Counted from the stretch's first letter, positions 8,136 through 16,581 are shown. The stretch is DNA of 64,000 nucleotides from Streptantibioticus parmotrematis (GCF_019890615.1 NZ_JAINVZ010000004.1:248001-312000); one strand, 5' to 3'. Translations and numbers: made by a program. Notes: generated by a model not told the origin, from the sequence alone.

Positions 8136-8224
8136 CGCAACAGCCTCGCACATCCCCCCGTACGAGCCCCACCTCGTCCGGGTGCCGAGACCCGCCCCGG
8201 CGCCGCCCCGGACACCGGCGCGAC

Positions 8225-8298
8225 GCGCCTCACGCCGACCGTGTGCAGCGCGCGCCTCACGCCGACCGTGTGCGGACCGCGCCTCACGCCGACCGTGT
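8225..8298. repeat. 27-bp tandem repeat, three copies, reaching a stop codon
   Basis: The 20-mer GCGCCTCACGCCGACCGTGT occurs exactly at 8225-8244, 8252-8271 and 8279-8298, giving a 27-bp period with seven-base spacers that vary. The third copy contains the stop codon of the minus-strand gene that ends at 8284, so the first two copies are extra versions of that gene's 3' end. Confidence 0.9.
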
Positions 8299-8730
8299 AT
8301 AGATCGCCAGCACGTCCAGCGAGCGCGGCGGGGCGTCCACGTCGTCCTCGTCGTTGCCGGCCAGCATCACGTGCGCCTCGCGGGCCGCGCGGACCGCCTC
8401 CGGCCAGTCGGGGTGCTCCAGGTAGACGCGCACCGGCGCGTCCGCGCCGACGTCGTGCAGCACGCGCAGCACCCGCAGCACGGCGGCGTCCACCACCGCG
8501 GCCTCCGCATCGTCTCGGAAGACGGTCCCCACGTATTTCTCGGCCGACCAGTTGTCCAGCCAGGTGTCCTCGACCAGCCGGTAGACGGCGTCGGTCACGT
8601 CCCCGTAGCCGGGGCGGGCGGCCAGCCAGCAGTCCTGCTGGAAGACCGGGTCGCTGATCATGTGCAGCGCGGAGCGCACGTTGCTGCGCCAGCGCCACCA
8701 GGGCATGTCGTTGAGCGGCATACGCCCCAT
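8284..8730 (-). CDS. Conserved streptomycete protein of unknown function (SCO4402-like)
   Basis: About 148 residues, rich in Trp, Asp and Val. The strongly ordered stretch MPLNDMPWWRWRSNVRSALH is followed by VEDTWLDNWSAEKYVGTVF. It resembles a family I recall as SCO4402, which lies near purU in Streptomyces; no function is known. Two in-frame ATGs (8730 and 8721) fit that N terminus, and a further ATG at 8784 would add 18 weakly ordered residues. No signal peptide or membrane segment is seen. Its stop lies in the third copy of a 27-bp repeat. Confidence 0.7.
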   Translation of the reverse strand: MGRMPLNDMPWWRWRSNVRSALHMISDPVFQQDCWLAARPGYGDVTDAVYRLVEDTWLDNWSAEKYVGTVFRDDAEAAVVDAAVLRVLRVLHDVGADAPVRVYLEHPDWPEAVRAAREAHVMLAGNDEDDVDAPPRSLDVLAIYTRSA

Positions 8731-8957
8731 CGTGGAGGAGCGGGCGCCCCGGCGGGAAGACTTCTCCGAACTGTGCACGGTCATCGATCGTACGTACCGC
8801 TTCTACGACCCCGCCGCCCGGGACCTCGGGACGCGGCACGCGGCCACCCCCGCCGACCTCGTACGACACGCCCCGCACGGCCTGTTCACTCCTCCGTCAC
8901 CCTTCGTTGCCGTTCGGTCACGCATACGTTGACCGCCACCGTGAACCGTAGGGGCCC

Positions 8958-10205
8958 ATGAGGCGTTACGTACGGTTCGGTGCCGTGGGCGCGGTGGCGT
9001 CGTTGCTGCTGACGGCCTGCGGAGTCGTCCCCGGGCTCTCGGGGCAGTCGCACGATCCGATCGTCGTGATGACCTGGGCGCCGGAGAACACCAACTCCAC
9101 GAACATGCCCGGCATGCCCGCCATGGCGCAGGCCTACGCGCGCATGGTCGACGCCCAGGGCGGCCTGAACGGGCGCCCGTTGAAGGTCCTCACCTGCGAC
9201 GAGCACAACGACCTGATCCGCGCCGAGCAGTGCGCCCAGGACGCCGTCGACGCCAAGGCGGTCGCCGTCGTCGGTTCCTACAGCCAGTACGGCACCAGCT
9301 TCATGGGCGATCTGGAGGTCGCGGGCATCCCGTACCTCGGCGGGTACGGCGTCGCGCCGGAGGAGTTCACCAGCCCGCTGTCGTACCCCGTCAACGGCGG
9401 CGCCCCGGCGCTGCTCGCGGGCAACGGACGGCAGCTGGCCGGGGTGTGCCGGAACATCGCGCTGGTGCGTCCTGACACCGCGACCGGCGACCAGTACCCG
9501 GAGTTCCTCGACGCGGGGCTCGCCTCGCTCGGCCACAGGCCCGCACTGGACGTGCGAGCCCCGGAGACCGCGACCGACTACTCGGCGGCCGCGACCACCG
9601 CGATCGGCGACGACGCGCCGGGGCGCTGCGTGACGGCCGTGATGGGCGACAGCACCGGCACGTTCTTCGACTCCTTCCGGCGGCTGGGCGACGAGACCGG
9701 GGTGCGCACGGCGTCCGTGCTCGGCAGCGTCGAGCAGTCGCTGCTGGACAGCACCGGCGGCGCGGACAGCCCGCTGGAGGGCGCGTACGCGACGAGCTGG
9801 TACCCGCCCGCGAGCGATCCGGCGTGGAACGCGATGCGGGACGCCGTCAACCGCTACGCGTTCGGCGACACCCGCATCGACGTGGCCGACCCTGGCGCCG
9901 AGACCACCTGGATCGCGTACACGGTCCTCGCCACCGTCGTGCGCTCCCTGGGCCACGGCCAGGTCACCGCGCAGACCGTGCACGACGCTCTCGACCGCGC
10001 GCACGGCCTGTCCACCGGCGGACTGACCCCGCCGCTGGGCTGGCGCTACGCGGACCAGCTCGGCGTGCCCAACTATCCGCGCATGGTCAACCCGGACGTG
10101 ACGTACCAGGTCGTGCGGGACGGGGAGTTGACGGGGTTCGGCAAGGGCGGCTTCGTCGACGTCCGGACCACCTTGGACCGGCCGGCGCCCGGCGGCGGCT
10201 CCTGA
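8958..10205 (+). CDS. Substrate-binding-protein-like lipoprotein (Peripla_BP_6 fold)
   Basis: A 415-residue protein with a lipoprotein signal peptide and lipobox LLTAC (cysteine about residue 21), so it should be anchored to the outer face of the membrane. The mature part has the two-lobed branched-chain amino-acid binding-protein pattern: MAQAYARMVDAQGGLNGRPL, CAQDAVDAKAVAVVGSYS, and QTVHDALDRAHGLSTGGLTP near the end. No permease or ATPase gene is adjacent, so it may be a sensor or orphan binding protein. The ATG is preceded by TAGGGG. Confidence 0.8.
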   Translation: MRRYVRFGAVGAVASLLLTACGVVPGLSGQSHDPIVVMTWAPENTNSTNMPGMPAMAQAYARMVDAQGGLNGRPLKVLTCDEHNDLIRAEQCAQDAVDAKAVAVVGSYSQYGTSFMGDLEVAGIPYLGGYGVAPEEFTSPLSYPVNGGAPALLAGNGRQLAGVCRNIALVRPDTATGDQYPEFLDAGLASLGHRPALDVRAPETATDYSAAATTAIGDDAPGRCVTAVMGDSTGTFFDSFRRLGDETGVRTASVLGSVEQSLLDSTGGADSPLEGAYATSWYPPASDPAWNAMRDAVNRYAFGDTRIDVADPGAETTWIAYTVLATVVRSLGHGQVTAQTVHDALDRAHGLSTGGLTPPLGWRYADQLGVPNYPRMVNPDVTYQVVRDGELTGFGKGGFVDVRTTLDRPAPGGGS

Positions 10206-10280
10206 GGGAACGGCTCCTGAGCGAACAGCTCCCGAGGGAGCGGCTCTTGAGGGAGCGACCCCTGAGCGGGCGCCTCCGGG
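10191..10280. repeat. 15-bp tandem repeat, six units, containing a stop codon
   Basis: Six consecutive degenerate 15-bp units start at 10191, 10206, 10221, 10236, 10251 and 10266. Most follow the pattern GSGARCGGCTCCTGA. The first unit ends with the real TGA (10203-10205) of the lipoprotein gene, and units at 10206, 10236 and 10251 also end in TGA. Confidence 0.85.
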
Positions 10281-10307
10281 CCTCCCCCGGCGTGGGCTCC
10301 TTGACCG

Positions 10308-12182
10308 CTACAGCTGCGTGTACTGGCGCTGGGTGAGCCCGTAGCGCTGCGCGATCGGGTTCCACAGGTCCGCCGCGCGCTTCTTCGCGAGCGTCGCCTC
10401 ACCGCTGGAGGCGTTGCCGCGCTGCGCCTCCACGGTGCTCTTGGCGTGGCCCTTCTGGCAGCCCTTCTTGCCCGCGACCTCGTCGGCCCAGGCGGCGTAG
10501 TGCTTGTCGGCCGCCGCCGACGCCTTCCACGCGATCGTCAGCTGGCTGACCAGCTCGGCGTGGTCGGGCAGTTGGCCGAGGTCCATGTGGGACAGCTTCG
10601 TCACCAGATCGTCGCGCTGACCGGCGGCGGTGCGCAGGTCGGAGGCCGAGGTGCCGAGGTTGGAGCAGGTCTTGATCGAGGCCACGGCGTTGATGACCGC
10701 GGTGCGGCTGCCGTCGCTGGTCTGGAGCAGGCCGTCGAGCTGCTTGGCCTGCGCCTGCGCGGCGTCGCTCCCGCCCGACGAGCCCGCACCGGCCGACGAG
10801 GTGGCGCCCGCCGGCTGCTGGTCCTTGCCGCTGCCGCCGCCGCTGAGCAGCGCGCCCGCGCCGACGCCCACGACCGCGAGCACCGCGACGCCCACGCCGA
10901 CCAGCACGACCGGTGACGGCTTCTTGCGGCGCGGCCCGTCGTCGTACCGCCCTCCGTCGTATCCGCCGCCGTCGTAGCGGTTCGCACCCGGACCGCCGTC
11001 GTGCGGGCCGCCGTGGCCGGGCATCCTGTCGTACGCGGCAGGGGCCTGCGGGGCCTGCGGCGCGGGCTGCCGGGGCGGCTCGTCGTCGCGGCGGTAGAGG
11101 TAGTCGTAGTCGTCGTCCGGCGCGGCCTGGCCCTGCTCCTGCGCGCCGAAGCCCGCGCCGCCCTGGCCGTGGCCCTGGCCCTGGTGCGGCCCCTGGGGGC
11201 CCTGGTCCCAGGAGTCGGTGAAGCGCGGGAGCTGCTGGGTCGGCTCGACCGGGGCCGGTTCGTTCCCGTACGCGGGCGGCGGGTGCTCGTCCGGCGTTCC
11301 GGGGCGGATGGCGTAGGGAGCGGCGCCCGGCATCGGCGCCTCGACGGCGGCCGGGATGCGCGCTCCGGCGGGCGGCGGGCCCTGCGGCAGCGGCGGGACG
11401 GGCGCGGCGAAGCTCTGCTCGGGCGGCAGCGGCTGCCGCAGTTCCTCCGGCTGCGCGGGCAGCGCGGCGGACGGCTCGCGGTAGGGCGCCATCAGCTGCG
11501 TCTTGTCACCGTCACCGGCCACCCCGCCCGGGCCCAAGTGCGCGGGGCCGTCGAGGGGCGGCAACGGGTGCTGCGTGTACGGCGGGATGAGCTGGGTCTT
11601 CTCCGCGTCGCCCGAGCCGGGCCGCGGGCCGCCGCCGTAAGGGTCGCCGTACGCGGCATCGGGGGCCTGCTGGCCGGGGTGCTGGGGCTGGGCGGGGTGG
11701 CCGCCCTGCGGGAAGTGCTCGGGCTGTCCGGTGTACGGCGGCTGGCCGGTGTAGGACGGCTGGTCCGGGTGGCCCAGCTGGACGTAGCCCTGCGGTTCGC
11801 CGAAGCCGGGGGCCGCGGGCGGCACGGGAGACGTGGGGGCCGCGCCGAAGCCCTGCTGCTGCGGGGCGCCCGCGTGCGTGCCGGAGCCGTACGGCGTCAG
11901 CAGTCGCGTCGCCTCGGCGCCCTCGTCGGGCTGCGGCGGCGTGGGCTGCGGTTCGCCCCACGGCCGTCCGGCCGCGGGCTGCGCGCCAGGTGTGGCGGGT
12001 CGCGTCGCGTCGGCGCCGGGCTGGGCCCAGCGGTCCTCGGCGGGCGGCTGCCAGGGGTCGCCGTGCGCGGGGAACACCACGCCCTGCCGAACCTCCGAGG
12101 CCGCCGGCGGGCGCGGCTCGTCCGGGAGCGGCATCGGCCGGTAGGTGTTCTCCGACGCCTCGTCTCCCTGTCCGCTGTGCAT
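10308..12182 (-). CDS. Proline/glutamine-rich single-pass membrane protein of unknown function
   Basis: 624 residues. The first roughly 430 are low-complexity Pro/Gly/Gln/Ala with scattered TQLI- or TRLL-type Thr motifs (for example EKTQLIPPY and DKTQLMAPY), as in cytoplasmic forkhead-associated or kinase-substrate tails. A basic stop (RRKKPS) and one membrane helix (about 440-465, VVLVGVGVAVLAVVGVGAGA) follow. An external helical domain of about 130 residues contains two cysteines. The product would be a type II membrane protein. The start ATG (preceded directly by GTG) is eight bases after GGCAGGAG. The function is unknown; the repeated Thr motifs could be Ser/Thr-kinase sites. Confidence 0.75.
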   Translation of the reverse strand: MHSGQGDEASENTYRPMPLPDEPRPPAASEVRQGVVFPAHGDPWQPPAEDRWAQPGADATRPATPGAQPAAGRPWGEPQPTPPQPDEGAEATRLLTPYGSGTHAGAPQQQGFGAAPTSPVPPAAPGFGEPQGYVQLGHPDQPSYTGQPPYTGQPEHFPQGGHPAQPQHPGQQAPDAAYGDPYGGGPRPGSGDAEKTQLIPPYTQHPLPPLDGPAHLGPGGVAGDGDKTQLMAPYREPSAALPAQPEELRQPLPPEQSFAAPVPPLPQGPPPAGARIPAAVEAPMPGAAPYAIRPGTPDEHPPPAYGNEPAPVEPTQQLPRFTDSWDQGPQGPHQGQGHGQGGAGFGAQEQGQAAPDDDYDYLYRRDDEPPRQPAPQAPQAPAAYDRMPGHGGPHDGGPGANRYDGGGYDGGRYDDGPRRKKPSPVVLVGVGVAVLAVVGVGAGALLSGGGSGKDQQPAGATSSAGAGSSGGSDAAQAQAKQLDGLLQTSDGSRTAVINAVASIKTCSNLGTSASDLRTAAGQRDDLVTKLSHMDLGQLPDHAELVSQLTIAWKASAAADKHYAAWADEVAGKKGCQKGHAKSTVEAQRGNASSGEATLAKKRAADLWNPIAQRYGLTQRQYTQL

Positions 12183-12574
12183 CACCGGAACTCCTGCCTG
12201 CTGCGTGATCCCGGGGTCTCCCCCGGGGCCCCGACCGGACTTTCGGAACGTCGGCTCACGCTACCGGGTGAATTCCGGTCCCCACCACGCACCGGTGGCC
12301 AAGACCCGCGCCGGGCGGCCGGACCGTCGTTCGCAAAGACCGAACAGTCCGGGATATGCAACGCGTTATCGCAGGCCAGGACGGCTGTGTCGGTAGCGTA
12401 ACGATTCCGTCCGGATCCGTGGCCGACCCGTCGCGCCCGTCACGTAACCTTTTCCGAACGCGATGTGACGGCGCGCGACGGCCGGTTCGCGGTGGCTGGT
12501 TCACGACGGAGGACGGTCCCCGGGCGGCCAGGTGCGGCCCGCCCGGGTCCCGTTCGCCGCCGGTTCGCGGCACG
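12183..12574. other. Intergenic leader with a 5'-UTR hairpin
   Basis: This gap of about 390 bp lies upstream of the proline-rich membrane protein and downstream of the HTH/TPR regulator. A hairpin, CCCGGGG (12210-12216)/CCCCGGG (12221-12227) with a TCTC loop, sits in the leader just before the Shine-Dalgarno sequence at 12189-12196. A TAGCGT -10-like box on the minus strand lies about 75 bp further upstream. No gene was recognised in the rest. Confidence 0.5.
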
Positions 12575-13960
12575 TCAGGCGGCCACCTCGCTCTCGTCCT
12601 GGAGGCGGGCGCCGAACTCCCGCACCACCGGCTCGTTCCTGAACGGCTCCAGCCGGCGCCGGAAGTCCTCCAGGTACTCGGCTCCGCGGTTCGAACGCAG
12701 GCCTCCCAGCAGGGCCGTTGCCTGCGCCGCGGTGTGGCAGGCCTGCTCGACCTCGCGGGCCTGCACCTGCGAACAGGCCAGCACCAGCAGCCCGATGGCC
12801 CGGCGCCGCACGCGGGTCGGCGGATGTCCCGCGAGCGCCTCCTCGGCCCGCTGCACCGCGGGCCCCGGCTGGTCGAGGTCGCGGTGGCAGTGCGCCAACT
12901 CGTCGGCCAGGTAAGCCTGGTCGAAGTGGGCGATCCACTCCGGGTCGTCCTGCGGCGTGGCGTGGCCGAACGCGTCGACCGCCCGCCCCGCCGCCACCGC
13001 GCACGCCCGCGCGTCCCCCAGCAGCGCGTGCCCCCTGGCCTCGGCCGCGTGGAACATCGCCTGCGCGGTCGGCGTGACGTGCCCGCGCGCCCCTTCCTGT
13101 GCGGCGCGGGCGAGTTGGGCGATCTCGCGCGGGTTGCCGAGGGTCGCCGCGAGGTGGCTCATCCCGGCCGCCAGCACGTAGCCGCCGTACGCCCGGTCCC
13201 CGGCGGCCTGCGCCATCCGCAGCGCCTGGATGTAGTAGCGCTGCGCCAGGCCGGGTTGGCCGGTGTCGACCGCCATGTACCCGGCGAGCTCCGTCAACCG
13301 CGCCACGGCGGCAAAGAGTTGACGGCCGGTCGCCTCCCGGTACGAACCGGCCAGCAGTCCCGACACCACACTGTTGAGGTAGTGCACCACGATCGGGCGA
13401 ACGTGGCCGCTGCCGAAACGGTGGTCGAGATCCGTCAGCGCCCGGGTCGTCGCCCGCACCGCCTCCACGTCCGCCATGCCCACGCGCGGTCCGCCGCTGC
13501 GCGCCACCCCCGCGTCCGGGCCGGTGATCAGCCAGTCACGACTGGGCTCCACCAGCGCGGAGGAGGCGACGGTCGAACCGCTCAGGAAGTCCCGGCGGCC
13601 GACGTCGCTGCGCCACAGCTCGCACGCCTGCTCCACCGCGCCCAGCACGGTCGGCGCGAAGTGCAGGCCGACGCCGGACGCGAGGTTCTTGCCGTTCGCC
13701 ATGCCGATCTCGTCGATCGTCACCGTGCGGCCGAGCTTGCGGCCCAGCGCCTCGGCGATGATGGCCGGAGCCCGGCCCCTCGGCTGTTGTCCTCGCAGCC
13801 AGCGGGCCACGGAGGTCTTGTCGTAACGCAGGTCGAGGCCGTGTTCCGCACCGCACATGTTGACCCTGCGGGCCAGTCCGGCGTTGGAGCAGCCTGCTTC
13901 CTGGATGAGCGCCTGGAGCCGTTCGTTCGGCTGGCGCGCCACGAGCGGTCGCGCGGCCAT
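12575..13960 (-). CDS. HTH regulator with tetratricopeptide-like helical repeats
   Basis: The 461-residue protein starts with a helix-turn-helix (residues about 7-75: RLQALIQEAGCSNAGLARRV, then DKTSVARWLRGQQPRGRAPA). An all-helical TPR-like region with repeated Ala-rich pairs follows (YYIQALRMAQAAGDRAYG, AHCHRDLDQPGPAVQRAEEAL). This architecture is typical of streptomycete regulators of development and antibiotic production such as the NsdA type; I cannot assign the subfamily. The ATG at 13960 has GGGGA five bases upstream. A perfect inverted repeat about 20 bp upstream may be its operator. Confidence 0.8.
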   Translation of the reverse strand: MAARPLVARQPNERLQALIQEAGCSNAGLARRVNMCGAEHGLDLRYDKTSVARWLRGQQPRGRAPAIIAEALGRKLGRTVTIDEIGMANGKNLASGVGLHFAPTVLGAVEQACELWRSDVGRRDFLSGSTVASSALVEPSRDWLITGPDAGVARSGGPRVGMADVEAVRATTRALTDLDHRFGSGHVRPIVVHYLNSVVSGLLAGSYREATGRQLFAAVARLTELAGYMAVDTGQPGLAQRYYIQALRMAQAAGDRAYGGYVLAAGMSHLAATLGNPREIAQLARAAQEGARGHVTPTAQAMFHAAEARGHALLGDARACAVAAGRAVDAFGHATPQDDPEWIAHFDQAYLADELAHCHRDLDQPGPAVQRAEEALAGHPPTRVRRRAIGLLVLACSQVQAREVEQACHTAAQATALLGGLRSNRGAEYLEDFRRRLEPFRNEPVVREFGARLQDESEVAA

Positions 13961-13980
13961 CGTCGTCCCCCTCACGTTGC

Positions 13981-13996
13981 GTACCTGTTCAGGTAC
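13981..13996. promoter_or_regulatory. Inverted repeat upstream of the HTH/TPR regulator
   Basis: GTACCTG and CAGGTAC flank two bases (TT), a 7+2+7 palindrome centred about 28 bp before the regulator's ATG. Size and place suit an autoregulatory operator, but binding by this protein is only inferred. Confidence 0.5.
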
Positions 13997-14047
13997 CTCT
14001 TCCGGTGCTCACGACCGGTCGTTGACGTCCGTCGCTCACGTTCCGGC

Positions 14048-14150
14048 GGTCACGAAGCGTCCCTGACGGTCCCGTTGGTCACGGGCCGCCCCCTCCGGTC
14101 ACGTGCGGTCCCCTTGGTCACGGGCGGTCCCGCTGGTCATGTCGGTCACG
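14048..14150. repeat. Tandem GGTCACG repeats of about 19-20 bp
   Basis: GGTCACG occurs at 14048, 14077, 14097, 14116 and 14144, with a GGTCATG variant at 14135. Between 14077 and 14135 the spacing is 20, 19 and 19 bp, with similar GGGCGGTCCC-type filler. It lies in the 478-bp region between the divergent HTH regulator and primase-like genes; nothing else was recognised there apart from the two sites listed separately. Confidence 0.75.
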
Positions 14151-14408
14151 CCCTGACCCGCACGTTCCGGTCGGTGCGTGATCTCTGCCCCACCATGCCG
14201 GGAGAATATGCCGTTGATGTCGTGGTTTTTCCTCCCTTCTCACCGATTCTCATCACTTCGCGTTGTTTTGAGGCACGAGAGCTGCCGCAACGTGCCGAAG
14301 AGGACCTACCCAGCACGGGTGCCACAGCTCACCACGCGCCCCCGTACGTGCACCCGTGCGCCCCGCGTGCCGGACCGGCGGGGCCAATGAGGCCGCGAGG
14401 CCCCGTAA

Positions 14409-14424
14409 CCCTTGCTGACAAGGG
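14409..14424 (+). promoter_or_regulatory. Hairpin overlapping the ribosome-binding site of the primase-like gene
   Basis: CCCTTG (14409-14414) pairs perfectly with CAAGGG (14419-14424) around CTGA. The right arm is the Shine-Dalgarno sequence (AAGGGGAG, 14420-14427). In RNA this stem would hide the ribosome-binding site, so translation may be controlled by its opening. Confidence 0.5.
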
Positions 14425-14438
14425 GAGTTGTGCAGCAC

Positions 14439-15143
14439 GTGGAACACACCATCGGAGCCCCGGCCACCGCCACACGTCCTCCCGCGCGCCCCGCCGTGCG
14501 CCCCGGCGGCGACCCGGCGCCGTCCGCCGGTCTGCTGGAGACCGCCGTGCGGTACGCGCAGGAGCGGCACTGGGACGTCCTGCCCGGCACGTGGCTGGAG
14601 GACGTGGACGGCGGCCGCCGGTGCTCCTGCGGCGATCCGGCCTGCCCGGCGCCCGGGGCGCACCCGACGCGGCCCGACTGGCCCGGCCAGGCCACCGGGA
14701 GCGGCGCGGCGGTGCGGCGGATGTGGGCGCGGGAGCCGAGGGCGTCCATCCTGCTGCCGACCGGCCGCGTCTTCGACGCGATCGACGTGCCCGAGGTCGC
14801 CGGCTGCCTGGCGCTGGCCCGGATGGAACGGATGGACCTGCCGCTCGGCCCCGTCCTGTGCACGCCGACCCGGCGACTGGTCTTCCTCGTGCTGCCCGGC
14901 GCCACGGCCAAGGTGCCGGACCTGCTGCGCAGGCTGGGCTGGCCGCCCGCCTCCCTCGACCTGGTGGTCCGGGGCGACGGGGACTACGTGGCGGCGCCCC
15001 CGACCCGGATGAGCGGCACCGGTCACGTCCAGTGGGCCCGCCACCCCGGCGCCGTCAACCGCTGGCTCCCCGACGCGGAGGAACTGCTGAGCCCTCTGGC
15101 GTACGCGTGCGGGCGGGAGGCGGCGGCGCAGCGGGGTCGCTGA
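14439..15143 (+). CDS. Bifunctional primase/polymerase-type (PrimPol) domain protein
   Basis: 234 residues related to the prim-pol N-terminal domain found in plasmid and actinophage replication proteins. Key stretches are LLETAVRYAQERHWDVLPGT, RCSCGDPACPAPGAHPTRPD (paired cysteines and an Asp, probably a zinc site), PTGRVFDAIDVPE and APPTRMSGTGHVQWAR. It is a chromosomal stand-alone copy of normal length for the streptomycete family; its role is not established. GTG 14439 was chosen because VEHTI matches how relatives begin; GTG 14430 is a second choice. Its 3' end overlaps the convergent gene by 89 bp. Confidence 0.75.
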   Translation: MEHTIGAPATATRPPARPAVRPGGDPAPSAGLLETAVRYAQERHWDVLPGTWLEDVDGGRRCSCGDPACPAPGAHPTRPDWPGQATGSGAAVRRMWAREPRASILLPTGRVFDAIDVPEVAGCLALARMERMDLPLGPVLCTPTRRLVFLVLPGATAKVPDLLRRLGWPPASLDLVVRGDGDYVAAPPTRMSGTGHVQWARHPGAVNRWLPDAEELLSPLAYACGREAAAQRGR

Positions 15144-15789
15144 GGTCACCGGGTCTCTCGGCTTCGTAACGCAGGTCACCGGCGAGGGTGTCGATGTCGT
15201 CCAGGGCGGCGATGAGGCGGGCCGGGTCGGGGTGCAACGCGAACAGGCAGGCGCAGTGCGCCGGTTGGCCGTCGTCCCCGCGCAGGTACCAGGCGTACCG
15301 CAGGCAGGGCAGCAGCGCGCCGCCCGCGCGGTCGTCGGTGGTGTAGCGCAGGACGCGCAGCCCCTGCCCGAGGAACGGATTGCCGAACTCCTCGACCACG
15401 GGCGGCTCGACGGCGTACGGGTCGTCGGCACCGGTGAGGTGGCGCAGGATCTCGTGCCCGGGGTCCTCGGGTTCCGTGGTCAGGTCGCCGAGGTAGACGG
15501 GCAGAGGGTTGTCGCGGGGCCCCGGCAGGTGGAGGAGGACCTCGAACCCGGGGAAGGCGCCGGGGAAGTGGTGGGCGGCGTAGGCCAGGACGTCGGTGAG
15601 CCCGGTGACGTCGGCCGGGCCCGGGGTGAGCGGGCTGTCCTCCCAGATCGCGCGGGCGGCGGTCGCGGCCCAGGTGGCGGGGTCCGGGAACTCGCGCTCG
15701 AAGCCCGGCAGGGGCCACTCCGTGGGCAGCCCGACCCAGCGGGCGGGATCGCGGTGCGGAGTGGAGAGCCGGAGTCCGGACACGGTCAC
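15055..15789 (-). CDS. Hypothetical protein, last gene of a WXG100-like operon
   Basis: 244 residues, no signal peptide or membrane segment, acidic with many Pro and Trp. Recognisable stretches are RWVGLPTEWPLPGFEREFPD, LTDVLAYAAHHFPGAFPGFE and CLRYAWYLRGDDG. I do not recognise a family. The GTG directly follows the TGA of the preceding gene (TGAGTG), so translation is coupled. Position at the end of a WXG-like operon suggests an immunity, chaperone or accessory role, which is inference only. The 3' end runs 89 bp into the convergent primase-like gene. Confidence 0.65.
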   Translation of the reverse strand: MTVSGLRLSTPHRDPARWVGLPTEWPLPGFEREFPDPATWAATAARAIWEDSPLTPGPADVTGLTDVLAYAAHHFPGAFPGFEVLLHLPGPRDNPLPVYLGDLTTEPEDPGHEILRHLTGADDPYAVEPPVVEEFGNPFLGQGLRVLRYTTDDRAGGALLPCLRYAWYLRGDDGQPAHCACLFALHPDPARLIAALDDIDTLAGDLRYEAERPGDLSDPAAPPPPARTRTPEGSAVPPRRGASG

Positions 15790-16581
15790 TCAGGCCACCT
15801 CGGCCTTCAGGGTCCAGCGGAACGTGGTCATCAACGCGTCGAACAACTCCACGACGGCACGTGTGAACTCACTGTCCGGGTCGCCGTTCCCCGCGGTGGC
15901 GAAGGTGACGGCGAGGTAGCGGTGGGGGTCGCGGGGGACGGGTAAGGCGTAGTCGACGTGGCGCGAGGCGAGCGGGACGTCGCGTTCGGGGGCGGCCGGG
16001 CGCACGTACTCACGCCGGACGGCGGGGAACCCGGCGATGTCGGTGAGGTCCCTGCGGCGCCCGGCGCACAGGGCGTCCAGCACGGCCCGCGGGGACATGG
16101 TCCCCGGCAGCACGACCTCGGACACCAGGAAGGAGGCGGCGAGGGCGGCACGGTAGCGCGGTTGGACGGGGAGATAGAGGTCGAGGCCGTTGGCCGCACG
16201 GGCGGCGGCGACCTGGGCGTTCAGGGCCTGACGAACGGCGAGACGGTAGGCGGTCGCGTGATCGCGGGGGATGTGCGGGGGGATGTGGCGCAGCCGCGCC
16301 AGCACGAGCTCCTCGACCGCGTCCCGGGTCCCCTCGCGCAACGGCACCCGGACCCACCCCGGCGGCAGCACGATCCGATACCCCCCGGCACCCGCCCCGA
16401 CCCCCCGAACGACGCGCTCCGCGTTCCCGCCACCCCCGGAGGGTTCGCCTTCCGGGGGAGGCACCGACCGCTGCCGACACACGCTCTCCGGGGACTGCCC
16501 CTTCCCGGAAGGAATCTCCTTCTCCCTGTCTCCCGACATCCCGTCCCGTCCCATCCCGTCACCACTCATCCCGCACGTCAC
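15790..16581 (-). CDS. Hypothetical protein in a WXG100-like operon
   Basis: 263 residues from the GTG that overlaps the previous stop (GTGA); an ATG at 16569 is a close alternative. The first 70 residues are low-complexity (Gly, Asp, Met, Pro). The rest is a folded domain with GWVRVPLREGTRDAVEELVL, LRHIPPHIPRDHATAYRLAV and DYALPVPRDPHRYLAVTFAT. Similar proteins occur next to type VII secretion genes in Streptomyces as I recall, but no function is known. No membrane segment is seen. Confidence 0.65.
   Translation of the reverse strand: MTCGMSGDGMGRDGMSGDREKEIPSGKGQSPESVCRQRSVPPPEGEPSGGGGNAERVVRGVGAGAGGYRIVLPPGWVRVPLREGTRDAVEELVLARLRHIPPHIPRDHATAYRLAVRQALNAQVAAARAANGLDLYLPVQPRYRAALAASFLVSEVVLPGTMSPRAVLDALCAGRRRDLTDIAGFPAVRREYVRPAAPERDVPLASRHVDYALPVPRDPHRYLAVTFATAGNGDPDSEFTRAVVELFDALMTTFRWTLKAEVA

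Noticed and set aside
8132-8878. Minus-strand 248-codon frame with TVGVRR repeats
   Set aside because: It is a shadow of the conserved 8284-8730 gene; the repeats are the translation of the 27-bp array.
12356-15169. 937-codon plus-strand frame across the HTH/TPR regulator
   Set aside because: Antisense of a conserved regulator; no homology or ribosome-binding site.
15831-16199. Additional minus-strand frames inside the 15790-16581 gene
   Set aside because: Pro/Ser/Arg-only composition, no start signal; out-of-frame shadows.
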